Assembly: GCA_033816765.1 (NCBI GenBank)
Contig: CM066293.1
Location: forward strand, 3,906,001-3,970,000
Direction of reading: 5' to 3'
Length of the DNA: 64,000 nt
Source of the DNA: Nothopassalora personata
Lineage: Eukaryota > Ascomycota > Dothideomycetes > Mycosphaerellales > Mycosphaerellaceae
The notes under the pieces are model-generated. The model saw only the letters and a list, made by a program, of their open reading frames with translations. It did not search any database and was not told the DNA's origin. Positions 21,901-34,557 of this stretch are shown here, piece by piece. Numbering within the stretch: the stretch's first letter is position 1; the number at the start of each line of letters is the position of its first letter. The position numbers and the translations under genes were made by a program.

Positions 21901-22190
21901 TATATCTTAATACGGGTCTATAATATAGTACCGTATTGCTTACTACTACGGAGCGTACTCGTACATTTTAACGTAGGGAATGCCTTAAACCCGATTAGTC
22001 GATAGTCCTTCGGCTAAGGCTATTAGACATTATCTAGGGTCTAAGCGAGGTTTGCAATCGAGTATATATCGGTAGTAATAGCTACCCTAGATTTAACGTC
22101 GAGGTCGGAATGCTAAGAATTAAGGTGTAGCCGTATAAGATACGGCGGTACGGTAAATATATAGCGCTTACATCGAACGATGCGCTACGC
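18982..22190 (-). pseudogene. RecQ-family helicase relic, N-terminal and first helicase domain
   Basis: Minus-strand frame with RIP-type stops. Motif I GSGKS at 19,449-19,463 (VLPIGSGKSLLF), then TIVVLPLVALRGDI, then the DExH box reading DEYYL at 19,185-19,199 (His codon CAC/CAT now TAC), then YLSATLPPS near 19,092-19,103. This is the order of a RecQ/DEAD-like domain 1. It continues across Gy2 into 5,275-4,080. Upstream to about 22,190 is a long unrecognised N-terminal region. A plus-strand frame over the same stretch looks fairly open but is the mirror of these motifs. Dead gene. Confidence 0.75.
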
Positions 22191-22719
22191 GGGGTAGTAC
22201 TCGAACGTCGTAAGCGAGTCTATCGTAGTACTTATAGAGCCGTACCTATGTATGTAAACTAAGTTTCTACATTAGACGATCTATTAGAGTACGCGTCGAG
22301 TAAATAAGCGCTAGGGTCCCGGTTGCGTTTTCGCTTAACCTAAAGCGACGGCGACGTGTTTTTCGCTTAAGAAAAAGCGACCGCGACGTATTTTTTTACT
22401 TAAAATAAGGAGACCGCGACGTAGTTTTACCTAGGTAGTACTCGACTTTCGTAAGTAAGTCTATCGTAGCGGTTACGGTATAGGGCCGTGCCTATATATA
22501 TAAACTAAGTTTCTACATTAGACAATCTATTAGAGTACGCGTCGAGTAAATAAGCGCTAGGGTCCCGGTCGCGTTTTCGCTTAACCTAAAGCGACCGCGA
22601 CGTGTTTTTCGCTTAAAATAAGGAGACCGCGACGTGTTTTTTCCCTAGGTAGTACTCGACTTTCGTAAGTAAGTCTATCGTAGCGGTTACGGTATAGGGC
22701 CGTACCTATATATATAAAC

Positions 22720-22966
22720 TGTAAAGTTAAGACCTAATAGGATACGTAGTTAGTAGCGGAGTAGAGTAAGAGATTAATCTTTAACTAGCTAATAGCTATA
22801 GGGCATATAGCAATATATTAGGAACTAATGTGTTAATTGTGTTAGATGTCTATCTAAGCTAAAGGGGAGAGAAGGTGTCTTCCGATAAGCTAAGTTATCG
22901 TAGATGCCTTAGGCTATTGAATCACAACCTAACTATTAGCTCCCCCTAAGATGCTACATCTTAACA
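22720..22966 (-). repeat. Co1 3' LTR (247 bp)
   Basis: Plus-strand start TGTAAAGTTAAG, end CTTAACA. It matches 28,087-28,333 with scattered transitions. Confidence 0.88.
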
Positions 22967-23031
22967 CTCCTACTTATCTTACATAGGAGGTTATAGTCTA
23001 CTCTTCTCCTATTAGTAGTATTTAGACCTCT

Positions 23032-26000
23032 ATAATAGGTTAACCTAGCTTATAAACCTCTAGAAGTATAGACTAGTCTTTAGCTTTATAAACCTATCTA
23101 TAACTATCTTAGATGTTAGGGTGTACTTAACAGTAATAAGCCTTCTCTACTAAAGTTTCCTAACAGTATTGTAGGCAATGTTAATGTGCTTTAACTTATT
23201 ATAAACATGTGCATCCCTTACTAGGGTAAGGGTAGCTTAGTTGTTACCTCTTAATTAGACTAGTCTTAAGCTTAACACAGTCTCCTAGTTTCTAGTGATC
23301 CTTAGTTAATAGGAATAGTCTCCTACTAACTCTAGACAGTCTATCTCCCTTAGTAGTAAAGCTAGGAATTGGGATTGCTTTATATATACATTTATAGCTA
23401 TGTATTTAGCTTCTATTATAGATGTTGCTATAGACTTTTACTTCTTACTTATCTAGGAAACTAGTGCCCTATAGAGGAAGAAGACATACCTAAGGATAGA
23501 GACTCTGTCTACTTTGTCTATTGCATAATTAGAGTTACAGTATCTAACTAGGCATCCTTCTCTATGCCTAGAGAAGATAAGGCCGAGATTAGGATATAAC
23601 CTTAGATATCTTATAATCTTCTTTAAAGCCTTTATATAGTAGGTAGATAGGTTACTTATAAATAAGCTTATCCTTCCTAGGGCAAAAGCAATGTCTAGCC
23701 TTATAATTGTTACTAGCTACATCTATGTACTATTAATACTCTAGTACTCTACCTTGTTATACCTCTTATCTATATAGCTTAAAGGTTTAAGAGCCTTATA
23801 GCTGTCTATAGGTGAGTGTATAGGTACTACCTTCTTATAGTTTATCCCTATCTTAGCAAGGTTATCCCTAATAAAGTGTCCCTAGTTAAGTTTTAGGATT
23901 CCTCTCCTCCTGTTCCTTATAACTCTTATACTAAGGATCTTTTTAGGTTTACTAAGATCTTTAATCTTAAAGACTTTGCTAAGTTCTCTTTTGAACTAGA
24001 GAACATCTATTAACTTTAGTGCAGTAATTGGAATGTTATCTACATATGTAAGAATTATAATCTCTTTTTCCTTATAAATAAGTAGGCATAGATCCACCTC
24101 TAACTATATAAATCCAATCTCTCTAAGCTTTAACACATAGAGTTGATTCCAATCTCTAGCTACTTACTTAAGTCTATATAAGCTTTTAAGGATCTTAAAC
24201 ACTATATTTAGTAGAAGCTTAACTCCTAGTAGTAGTAACATAAAGATGTCTTTATAGAGGGTACTTTCTATAAACGCATTGTTTACATCTACTTAGTAAA
24301 GATAGAGATCCTTCTTATACATAATAGCTATAAACGCCCTAAGGGTGTCCTATCTAACTATAGGCGTAAATGTCTCTATAAAGTTAATACTAAACTTCTA
24401 TAAAAAGCCCCTTATAACTAGCCTAGCCTTAAACTTTTCAATGGCTCCACTAATGCTTCTTTTAACATTAAAGACCTATCTTAACGTAACTAAGTTTACT
24501 CCTTTTAGTAGAACAGTATTCTCCTAGGTATTGTTGCTCTGTAGAGCATCTAGCTCCTTCTAGATTGCTTCCTTCTAAAGGTGTCCCCATTTCTTGTTAT
24601 TTATAGCATCCTTATAGGACTTTAGAATTAGGATCTCTTACTTATATGCAATGACTTCTATAGTTACTATAAAGGCTATCTCCTTAACTTCTTCTAGGAA
24701 TTTACTATCCTATAGTACTGAATTATCTACTAATTACATAGCTGTAAAGAAAGCTTAGTAGTAAGCAGTAAGGTTCTCTAAGAGGTCTATTACTTCTCCT
24801 ACTTTAGTAGCTAGTTTAGGTATAGGGACTATAGATCTTAGGGCTTTCTATTTCTATTTATAGCCCTTAACATTATAGTTAGCCCTCCTCTTACTAAGGG
24901 ATAATCTAAGAGTAGTTACTTGTGTCCTAGTAACATTCTTTTCCTAGAGATCTAGTAAGCTTATCTTAATTAGCTTATCGATTTTCTAAAATTCCCCTAT
25001 ATTCTTTAGAGGCTAGGGAAGTTGCATAAACAGCTTTCTTAGCTAGGCTATTACTAGGCTGCTCTACTAAATAATTAAATAGTGAACAGGTTGCTCTAAG
25101 GATATGTCCTTCCTTAGCCTCCCTAAGGGTCTCCTAGCTAGTGCATTGCTTAATAGATTAAATTTTGTAACATTAAGATATATATTACCTCTAGGTTAGT
25201 CCTTAAAGAAGTCTACATGTATGTGTTGTTTTATAGCTTTTATGTCTAGTTCCTAAAAGAGCTAGGCCTTAGCTATGTTTTTAACGTATCTAATAAACAC
25301 TACTTCTTTACCTCTATTTATTAGTTTATCACTTCTTACCTATTAAGGCTAGGATCTTATATCTATATAGATAATAGCTTTACATCCCTAAACCTTTAAA
25401 TGGTTAATAGTTAGCTTAATACTATTAAAGGCTTTATCTAGTGAAACCTTAAACCTATTATAGTCTAGACTATTTAGTAGTTTGTTCCTTATGTAGGTTT
25501 AGGCTTCTAGTGCTTTAGGCTAGAATTCAATTAGCATCTTAGCCTCTTTAAGCATTGCCCTTATAGAGTCTTCTAAGGTTTGTATTAACCTTTCAACTAG
25601 TCTATTTTAGAGCGAGTTGTATACCTTAGTATGCTCTAGCATAATTCCCAAATCCTTCTCCTACTGCTTAACTAATGTAATAAGTTCCCTTACATTATTA
25701 AGCCTAACTGCTTTTAACTATACTAATGATTTCCTCTCTACCTTAATCTTCTAGTTCTAGAGAGCAACTAGAGTATCTTCTCTTTTCTTATGAGGATAGG
25801 TCCACTTTTTTCTAGAGAAGTTATTAACAATCTTAAGCTAGTATTTGAACCCTAGCCTTAATGTTAGCAGTAGACTATATATGTTAATAGATATAAGGGC
25901 AAGTCTTTTAGGTCTTCTCTTAGTAACTTTGCCTTTGTACTTCTTTATCTTTACTATTAAACATACTCTACACTAGTAGAAGCTATCCCTAGGAATAGGA

Positions 26001-27642
26001 ATAGGTTCTTTTAAGTCTATTACCTTGTAAAGATTCTAGAGCAAGTTCTTCCTAAAGTGTACAAATCTTCTATGCTAAAGCTCCTACTGTTTTAGGTTAG
26101 TCTCTAATTTAGTAGTTATAAAGGCATTCTCTATTAGTAGTGTACATAATAAGTAATGTGCCCTTTCTTATAGTAGAGGAGAAATCTTATTAATGAATAG
26201 AACCCCCCTAAGGAGCCTTGTCTAAATAATAGTTTAGCTAGAGGGGGATATAAGAGAAAATAAAGGAGGTTAGATACTAAACTGCTTACTAAACTAGTTC
26301 TAAGAAACTAGGTTTACCCCTAGCTTAGGTATAAGTAGAACATCTTCTAAAACAACTTTCCTACTAGATCTCCTACTTATCTCTACAGTTCTAATATAAG
26401 TAGCTAACAAATGCCTACCTCCTACTTTAATCTATTTCTTCTTTATTAAGGGAGTTATAGATCTAAAGAGGCAGTTCTAGTTAGTTATATAGGATAAAGC
26501 ATAAGAATTAAGTAACTACTCTAATAAGGGGAACTTGCCTTAGACTTCTACAGTTAAGTAAGCCACTTTATTATACTTATTATTATTAGACATTGTCTTC
26601 TAGGATAAGTTGTATAAGTTAGGTAGCTCTTAGGTAGAGAAACCTTTCCTAGTCTTCCTTATTTTAGAGGAAGGAGACTAGGCCTAGTTCTTCTAGAGTA
26701 ACAGCATGTTAGAGCTAAGTTTCTTTACCATTTTCCTAAGTTCCTCTATAGAGGACTTCTCTCTTAGTATTCTTCTTGAAGATAGTAGTAGAGATCTTCT
26801 CTTCTTAACATATATTGCATTCTAGGAGGATAGTACTTAGGAATAAGATCTAAGGACCTTCTTTACCTTAGAGAGACTAGGGTAGTCCTTAATAAGATAG
26901 TCCTTCTTATAGAGAAGGTAGGAAAGTGATCTTGCCTAACCTAAGAGCCTAACCTAGGTAGCTGCTATACTATACTTAGCCTTAGAGGGATTTAATCTAG
27001 CCTCTTAAGCCTTAAGGATCTTTAAGGTCCTTTTATAATCTATCTTTAGCTAAGCTATAATAGTATCCCTAGCTACATAGTAGTTAGGTGGTAGTAAGCT
27101 TAAAAGCTAGGTTATTCTTATATTAGCTTTCCTATAGTACTAGCCCTCTAGGTTAATATTAGCAATCCTCCTTCTAAGAGACACTAGGTATGCCTATATA
27201 GATCTAATGGTGAACTCTTTACTTATCTTAAAGTTTATAAACTGTTTTGTAAGCTTATATACATAGGTTAGTAACACCTAGCTATACTTATTCTAGAGAT
27301 ATACCTATATCTTAGTAGCTTTTCTAGATTCGTAAGAGCCCTTAAGCTTAAATTCATCTTCTTCTATAATCCTACTTAGGATACTAAAGCAGTAAGCTAC
27401 ATTTTGTTTTGTCTATATTAGTGCATTAAGAATCTCTTTAATCTTAGTCTCTTCCTAGAGTTTTAGGTTCTTACCCTTAATATTGTTAAATAACACTTCT
27501 AACAGGTTATTAATTGCAAAGAATGCTAACTGGCTCTCTATCTTATATCTCTAAAGGTTGAACCATCTCTTCTAATTGTCTCTTCTAAGAATTGGGATTT
27601 TAGTTCCCTTCTCTTCTCCTCTCTCTTAGTATAAATCTATAA
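23032..27642 (-). pseudogene. Co1 gag-pol relic
   Basis: Minus strand, reading through TAA/TAG and frame decay. From the 5' side (right): Gag (UBN2-like), protease, GAG-pre-integrase, integrase, RT around 24,570-23,830 (NNAFIESTLYKDIFM, then LYRLK) and RNase H near 23,700-23,100. The RT catalytic pair reads DN at about 24,034-24,040 instead of DD. Domain positions are inferred from the better readable Co2 by coordinate mirroring. The small ORF inside is a shadow. Confidence 0.75.
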
Positions 27643-28086
27643 TAAATTAAATGTAATAAAACAAGGTGTATATACTTTAAAGTCGTGGCTTAGGTCCTGC
27701 TAAGGCTTTTAGTGTAGAATAGTAAGGTTCGTAGGTGTAGATACTAAGGCCTACTTAGTAGGGTAAAGAAAGAGCGGTATAGTCTCGGAGCTAGGACATA
27801 GGTCTATCTCTCCTAGCAGAGTTCCAAATAACTTACTTAAAGTCCTTCTTAATAGTATCTCGATGCAGTTCTACCTATAGAGTGTCTTTAAGGTATTAGC
27901 TTATAGTAAGCCGCATAGAGTCCTTTTCTAGATTACCTATTACTTAGTATTAAACTAAGCTCCTTAATAGGATAGATAGGGTAGACTTCTACTTCCTAGA
28001 TGTTTTCTACTATAATAGCACGGGATATAAGTAACCTATACTAATATAGGTTGCTCTTACTCCTACATAAACCCGGGCTTATAACC

Positions 28087-28333
28087 TGTTAAGTTAAGAC
28101 CTAATAGGATACGTAGTTAGTAGCGGAGTAGAGTAAGAGATTAATCTTTAACTAGCTAATAGCTACAGGGCATGCAGCAATATATTAGGAACTAATGCGT
28201 TCATTATGTTAGATGTCTATCTAAGCTAAAGGGGAGAGAAGGTGTCTTCTAATAAGCTAAGTTATCGTAGATGCCTTAGGCTATTAGATCATAACCTAAC
28301 TGTTAGCTCCCCCTAAGATGCTACATCTTAACA
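28087..28333 (-). repeat. Co1 5' LTR (247 bp)
   Basis: TGTTAAG...CTTAACA, followed by the TAAAC duplication. The inward neighbour ends CCCGGGCTTATAACC, as in Co2, and may be the primer-binding site. Confidence 0.88.
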
Positions 28334-28759
28334 TAAACTAAGCTTCTACATTAGATAATCTATTAGAGTACGCGTTAAGTAAATAAGCGCTAGGGTCCCG
28401 GGCGCGTTTTTGCTTAACCTAAAGCGACGGCGACGTGTTTTTCGCTTAAGAAAAAGCGACCGCGACGTATTTTTCGCTTAAAATAAGGAGACCGCGACGT
28501 GTTTTTTCCCTAGGTAGTACTCGACTTTCGTAAGTAAGTCTATCGTAGCGGTTACGGTATAGGGCTATACCTATATATATAAACTAAGTTTCTACATTAG
28601 ATAATCTATTAGAGTACGCGTCGAGTAAATAAGCGCTAGGGTCCCGGTCGCGTTTTCGCTTAACCTAAAGCGACGGCGACGTGTTTTTGGCTTAAGAAAA
28701 AGCCACCGCAACGTATTTTTTTACTTAAAATAAGGAGACCGCGACGTAGTTTTACCTAG

Positions 28760-29949
28760 GTAGTACTTAACGAGTATAGTATATATCTACTATAGGGACA
28801 CTACTCTAAAAACGTACTCTAACTTAGATAACTCTAAGAACGTATATAGTTAGACTATTCTAAGTTATATAGTAATATATACGCGCGACCGCGCAACCGC
28901 GGACGGTCGTTTAAGATTACGACCGAGAGCTATTTCTTACCTTACTACGCCGTATAACCCGTCGTACGAACGTAGAATTCGAGGGAGAGAGAGGTAGTAT
29001 CCCGAATAGCCCGTCCCCTCCGTAGAGAGTCTACGACCGCCTTCTTCGTACGTAGGTACGAGGATATCGGTTCCTCGTAGGCTCGTAGCGAGAGTACCCG
29101 CTTCGAACGGTCGTTATTATCCGAAGAGAGAGTCCGCCGCGTTCCCTCTTCTTTCGAGCGGTTTCGAGGTCTTCGTTAATAGATATCCGGGCGCGTCCTA
29201 TCTTCTCCTCCCTTCTATTCTCTCCTTCTTCGTATCGTGTTTCTAAGGTTATAATCGTCGTGTTATAGGCTTTTAAAAAGTCGTCACTTTTCGAGAGTTG
29301 TCCGTATTTCGAGTAGGAGGTTTTGAGAAGGAGAGTCCTAGTTTCTATTCGTCGTAACGAAGGTAATTACGTCGTCCGCCGCGTAAAGGCGCTCTCCGTA
29401 GGACGACGGTAGCCCGACTACTTACGACGGCTAATAGTAAATGCGACGGAGAATAAAGTTTACGGAGGTAACCCCGCTCTAATTAAAAGCTAACAATTCG
29501 AGCTAATAACGAGACCCTCTAGCGTATATCGAGAGTTACGTACGGCTAGAATTTATATAGGGTTCTAATAACCCGACCTAAGGTTATTAGATTCTATAGT
29601 TAGGAGCTCTCGCGCGGGAAGGCTACCGAGGGCGAAGCGGAATAGCTATTTATCTAGGAGTATATTCTTCTTCCGCGTGTCCTTAATATCGAGCTAGGCA
29701 GAATACGTACGGGAGGAGCGGATACCGAATATTAATCGTATAAGGGTATTAGCGAGGACGTCTAATATACGAGCCTCGACGTCGAGGGCTCTACGGGCAA
29801 CTTCCGCTATACTATCGCCGACGAGTATCGAGGCGTATCCCTTATCCTATAGGCGATCGAAGGGGTCGTTGCGGCGAATAGCGGCTATAAGTACGGGGTC
29901 TATCTTAGCGGCAGCCTTAACCTACTCGACGAAGCGGCGTTAGTACTAA
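28760..29949. other. RIPped DNA, unclassified
   Basis: A 1.2-kb CA/TG-poor stretch beyond the tandem array. The minus strand shows basic, Arg/Glu-rich readable segments with RIP-type stops, but no motif that I can name. It could be part of a gene upstream of the array or a retroelement fragment. Confidence 0.3.
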
Positions 29950-30802
29950 TGTCTACTAACTACCCTATATAGGCCTTTCTAAGTTATAGTAGTATAGAGC
30001 GGCGCTTATATAAGTAGAGGTATTTACTAGTCCCGGGACCGTAAAATTAGGTTACGTAACGAGTAGCGTAGTAGCTAGATAAATAAGAGGATGAGCGGAC
30101 TTAATCCCCTATACCCTCTACTCGAGAGGTATAAATTAAATTGTTTCCTTAATACTACGCTTATAATACTTAACTACGTAGTATATATCTTAATAGCTAT
30201 ACTAGGTCCTACTAGCTTACCTAAATGTCTAATTAAACCTAAATGAAATTAGGGTAAGTTAGACCTAAGGGACCCCCCCTCTAAACCTAAGGTTAATATA
30301 ACCTATTAGTCGTTAATATATCCTCCCCTATTACGAACCTATCCTTAGGTTCTAAAGTAGTAAGCCCGGGTACTATAGGTAGCGTAGTTAGTCGCTATAA
30401 GCTAAGGTAGTCTTATAGTAGTATAATAGCTTACCCTATTATTTAGCTTAATATATAAGATGTTAGGTAATTGTAGGGCCTACTAGCGACAGTTTATAAA
30501 GATCGAAAGGATTCTTCTAATAGGGACCGTAATAGTAACGTTAATAACCACGACTTGCGCTATGTTAGTATTAATCGAATAGGCTAGATAGTCGAATAAT
30601 GCAACCGCTATTTATAATATAAGTAAGTGTTAGTACTAGTAACCTAATAGATCTAAAGACGAGTCTATCGCGTAGCTAGAAAGTTAGTTAAGGGAAGATA
30701 AGTAACTATAAGAAACAAGTAAGATCTAAGGACTAGAAGCATCCGTACCCGAAGTATTAACTAGAACTAGAAATAGAATTAGAACTAGAATTAGAACTAG
30801 AA
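29950..30802 (+). repeat. 0.85-kb dispersed repeat, copy D1, with 12-bp tail array
   Basis: Starts TGTCTACTAACTACCC and ends in a run of the 12-mer AGAACTAGAATT with variants (30,765-30,802). A direct copy lies at 47,080-48,012. Both copies have the same 5' boundary and a tail of different length. They may be long terminal repeats of one element spanning 29,950-48,012, or 5'-truncated non-LTR copies with a simple-repeat tail; the sequence does not decide. Confidence 0.65.
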
Positions 30803-33800
30803 ACCTATAGGCTATACCTATAGCCGGAAAATCAATTAGAAACTAGGAGCCTATAAATCCGTACTAACTACTTAGTTCTACTTATTCTTATATAACTCCT
30901 TTATCTAGACCTACTCGTTATCGTAGCTAATACTAGTCTTATTAGACGCGTCCCTAAGTAGCTAGCTAGTAAAGTTCCTATAGTAGTTACGGAAGAAGCT
31001 CTTATTACGCCCTTCGCTTATAAAGCACATCTACTCGAGAGTAGTAACTAAGCTAAGCTACTTATCTATTAATTTTATAGCTCGGACGCGCTACTTATAC
31101 ATTTTCTTATAGAAGAGCTCCGAGTCTAGGTAGACCGTAGCGTTAAGCTACCTTCTATCATTAAGGATAACTTTATTATCGTTCTAAGACTTTAAACCCG
31201 CTAGGGCATCGGATAGAGAGCTAATACTACTAAGGTATACGCCCGTAGGAAAAGAATAGCTAGGTACTAGGCGTCGATACTTAAACCCTATAGCGCTCTT
31301 ACTCGGCGTCTTAAAGTTACGATAGAGGTCTATTACCTAGTATATACTCTAGCTTCGCTAGAGTTTAAGATAGTTATCGTCGCGGATCTCGATAAAGTAA
31401 GGGTTAATCTAACGTAGCGTCTTCTTATATACGGCCTACCTTATTAGAACGCCTATAGTAGTTACCCGTATTTACCTAGCGCTTAGATTCTCTCTAAACT
31501 AGCTAATGCTATTTTTACTTAGGTAGTTCTAAACCCTAGCCGAGAAGAAACGCTTAAATCGGCCGTCTTCTATATAGTCGTTATTCCGGTACTACTAGAT
31601 AAACTCTATAGTATTCTCTTACTTATAAAAACCGTGTAAAAACTCCGGCCTACTAGTACCCTCTAAGTTAAGAGAGTATAGCATATTAAGCCGGTTACTA
31701 GTCTAGTAGTTTTTAATTTCGAGGTTTAAGTTAACCCTAGCATACTATACTATAGTCTTCGCGTTACCCCCCTAATAAGCCCTATTAAAGCTAAAAATCG
31801 TAGGCCTAGGGAAGGAGATAAACCGAGTATAGTATTAAGGGTACAGCGCTACTTATAAGAGCTATAGCCCGGGGTCTTATCGTATAATCTATTAGCTTAG
31901 AGAATACTATATATTCTAGTAGACGCCGCCGTTACTAACCTTATTTAATTCTCGTAGGTACTAGCGGTACACGTCGAATTCTCGACTTATTATCTCTCTA
32001 ACCGTTTTAACCCGCGGCGCTAGTTTAGCGTTATTATACTAGTATAGTATGTTACTATTAATGTAGGTACCGGTACTATTAAGATCGGCTTAGTTAGCTT
32101 TATTAATGACGAATTTGTCGAGGATCTAGTTATAGTTAGTATACGTAACGATACTACTCGTAGTACTAATTTTACCTCGAACGCGGAGGTAGCTAAGCGG
32201 GTTAATAGTCTTCTAACTACACTTATTAGGGTAAAACCACGACCTATTTTTCACCTTAATAGCTAAAAAACTCTTACCTTTAAAGAGCTAGTCTTAGACC
32301 TTAAGTATACGCTTACATAGGGTATTAGCGGTAATACTAGGATTCGTAACGAAGTAGAGGGCCTTATAGTAGAAATCTCAAATATACTAATCGTACATTA
32401 TAGCGCTAACCTTACTATCCCTCTTAAGAACCTACGAGATAGTATGTTCGAGTATCTTAAGGCCCGCTATCCGGTACTTAGGTAGCTAGTTAATACTATC
32501 TACGCTAATCGAGTTTCTAAACTTAACGCTATAGTACCGCTTATTATAGGTGCAGTTAGCGCGCTTAATCCGGAGGGCCTCGTCTTCTTATAGGATCTAA
32601 TCCTTAAAGACTAATACATCCCTAATTATAGCCGAAGGTAATATAGTAAGTATCGGATTACTATTCTTAGTTAAGGCCGGAGTAGATCGTAGGGTACTAA
32701 CCGGTATACCTAGCGGACTACCCTCGCGTATAGATGCGCCGTCTAGCGTTCGGTTAGGCGAGGATCGAGTAGGCGCGGTTATACCCTTACCTATACTCTT
32801 AACTATACGGAGCTACTTAAGTCGACTCGACTTACGACCGCCTCTCGATAGGACTATAGGCTAAGTAGAGGCTAGTAGAGTTAGCGTAGTACTCTTTATA
32901 CGTCCTTTACCTTTACTACCCGGTAGTAGCTAAGGCTATTACTAGCTAGATAGTCTAGGTTTATCTATACTGTCCTCTAGGGACGTAGACTTCTTAGTAA
33001 TAGTACCCTCTATAAAGTATAGAAGGCTATCCTTATAGACGGCTAGGCGGTATCTTCTAATAATCTCTCTACTCTTAGCCGACTACGGATTAATACTACG
33101 TACTTTAGCCTCCCTATCGCACCGGGTAAGATTACTAGGCTCTAGAATTTGCTTACGATCTATACCCGTACGGCCGATCCTTATACGCTAAATTAATGCC
33201 CTCTAAATTCTACTAATAGCCCTACTATAGTCTAGGTACTTATTAATAAAGGCCGTAAACTAGCGGCGCCCGCTATTAGTACTATAAAGCTCGGAGATAA
33301 CGCGTCAATTAAGAATCTTATTATCTATCTACTATAGCTAGTAGCGGATAAGCGTAGCTCGAAGAGTCTTCTTACGATTACGAATCTCTAAACCGGTCTT
33401 ACGAATCTTACCGACGATAGGAAATAAGACATCGAGCTTCTTATTACTAAGGAATTTATCCTAGTAGCTCTTACCTATACCGTTCTTAACTGCCTCGAAA
33501 AATAGGTTAACTTAGACGGAGTAGTCTTTAAATACCTTCTCGAAGCCCTTATAGAAGTCCTTTAACACCTTAACCCGCTTCTAAGGACTAAGCTCCCGGA
33601 ATATAATATTAGCGGCGGACTTCGGCGTGTTCGTATTAGTAAGGATATGCTTAACTTTATCCGGTAGACGAAGGGACTTACACAAGGTCTAAGGTAGGCG
33701 GGTAAGCCTAGTAATAGTACTAGTAAAGGAGATTATTAGGGCGTAGTAAGGTAAGAGGCCCGAAGAATAGGATATAAAGGAATTTATCCGCCTATTTATA

Positions 33801-33943
33801 TTCTTAAGTAACCTAATTAAACCTAAGGATTTAGATAATAGCTCCTAGAGTCGCCTCCTCCTTTAGGGATTACTAGAGGTAGTTGCGAAAGCGGTCTATA
33901 AGGCTTACGGGCTTTACCTAAGGTAACCTAAGAAGTTTAGGGA
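30803..33943. other. unclassified RIPped segment between D1 and Gy3
   Basis: 3.1 kb without a sustained frame. Minus-strand text around 30,900-31,700 reads like a decayed protein (RFKRFFSARVQNYLSKN and following), and plus-strand text around 31,960-33,300 is also fairly readable. Neither carries a motif that I recognise. When Gy3 is removed this DNA continues at 47,013-47,079 into D2. Confidence 0.35.
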
Positions 33944-33948
33944 CTTTT
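33944..33948. repeat. target-site duplication of Gy3, left copy
   Basis: CTTTT before the Gy3 left LTR; repeated at 47,008-47,012 after the right LTR. Confidence 0.85.
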
Positions 33949-34146
33949 TATAAGGGCCGTAAGGCTATAAGGGGATGTCGCAATATATAGTACGCCTACG
34001 ATCTTCTAATCGTAGATAAACTAAAGCTTACTTTCTTCTATTAACGCTATACGCGTCTCCTAGTGTACGTATACGCGTTACGTGCGGCATACTAAGCCGG
34101 GTATAGCCGCATTATATATAAGGGTTAGCTATAGGCTACCCTTATA
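33949..34146 (-). repeat. Gy3 3' LTR (198 bp)
   Basis: Matches 46,810-47,007 in direct orientation and 58,074-58,271 inverted, all exactly 198 bp. On the minus strand it is preceded by a purine-rich tract (complement of 34,147-34,166) that serves as polypurine tract. Confidence 0.85.
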
Positions 34147-34557
34147 ACTACCTCCCCTTCTAGGACGAGCTACCCTTAGCTCGCGGCTTTTGGAGGCTTC
34201 TATATAAGTAATCTATCTACTTCTCGTAGATTCCGTTACTATACGACCCGCCTACGGGTCTCGTACGTGTCGTTATCGTAGTATAGGTAGGTATAAAGTT
34301 ATAGTTACCGGGTTAACTAACTCGAGGGTTTAAGAAGCGTACCCTCTCCCTCCTTTTCCTTCTTTTCCCTTTACTACGTTCTCGTAGCGTACTATACCCG
34401 TACTACTAGTAATCTACTAGCTCCTCGCTAGCAACTAACTAGCGACCCGCTAGTACTACTATAGCTTTAGAAGAAGCTATCTAAGACTAGCTCCGCTAGG
34501 AGGCCCTTATAGGGGGCCTATTAGTACTACTAATACTATTACTAGTACTACTAGTAT

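Larger units (their letters stand above)
22720..28333 (-). mobile_element. Co1: moderately RIPped Ty1/copia element
   Basis: A 5,614-bp element with 247-bp LTRs (22,720-22,966 and 28,087-28,333; TGTTAAG-type and CTTAACA ends) and target duplication TAAAC at 22,715-22,719 and 28,334-28,338. Coding is on the minus strand. It keeps more CA/TG than the surrounding gypsy DNA, so it is younger or less mutated. The same length as Co2, in inverted orientation. Confidence 0.9.
22194..28759. repeat. tandem array, four units of 214-246 bp, split by Co1
   Basis: Units start at GTAGTAC: 22,194-22,434 (241 bp), 22,435-22,648 (214 bp), 22,649-22,719 joined to 28,339-28,513 (246 bp without Co1), and 28,514-28,759 (246 bp). 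Each contains a shorter internal repeat of AAAGCGACCGCGACGTG-type blocks joined by CGCTTAA. The array sits directly upstream of the RecQ relic start, so it may have been its promoter region or a subtelomeric satellite. Confidence 0.75.

Noticed and set aside
22194..22719. CRISPR-like array
   Set aside because: Units of 214-246 bp without spacers, in a eukaryotic RIPped context: satellite repeats.
24345..24527. 60-codon ORF and its partner at 43,005-43,187
   Set aside because: Antisense shadows of the copia RT region, present in both copies.
33949..34146. 198-bp MITE with TATAAGGG/CCCTTATA terminal inverted repeats (three copies)
   Set aside because: Two copies flank a gypsy element with a CTTTT duplication outside, and the TA ends are RIPped TG...CA, so they are LTRs of Gy3.
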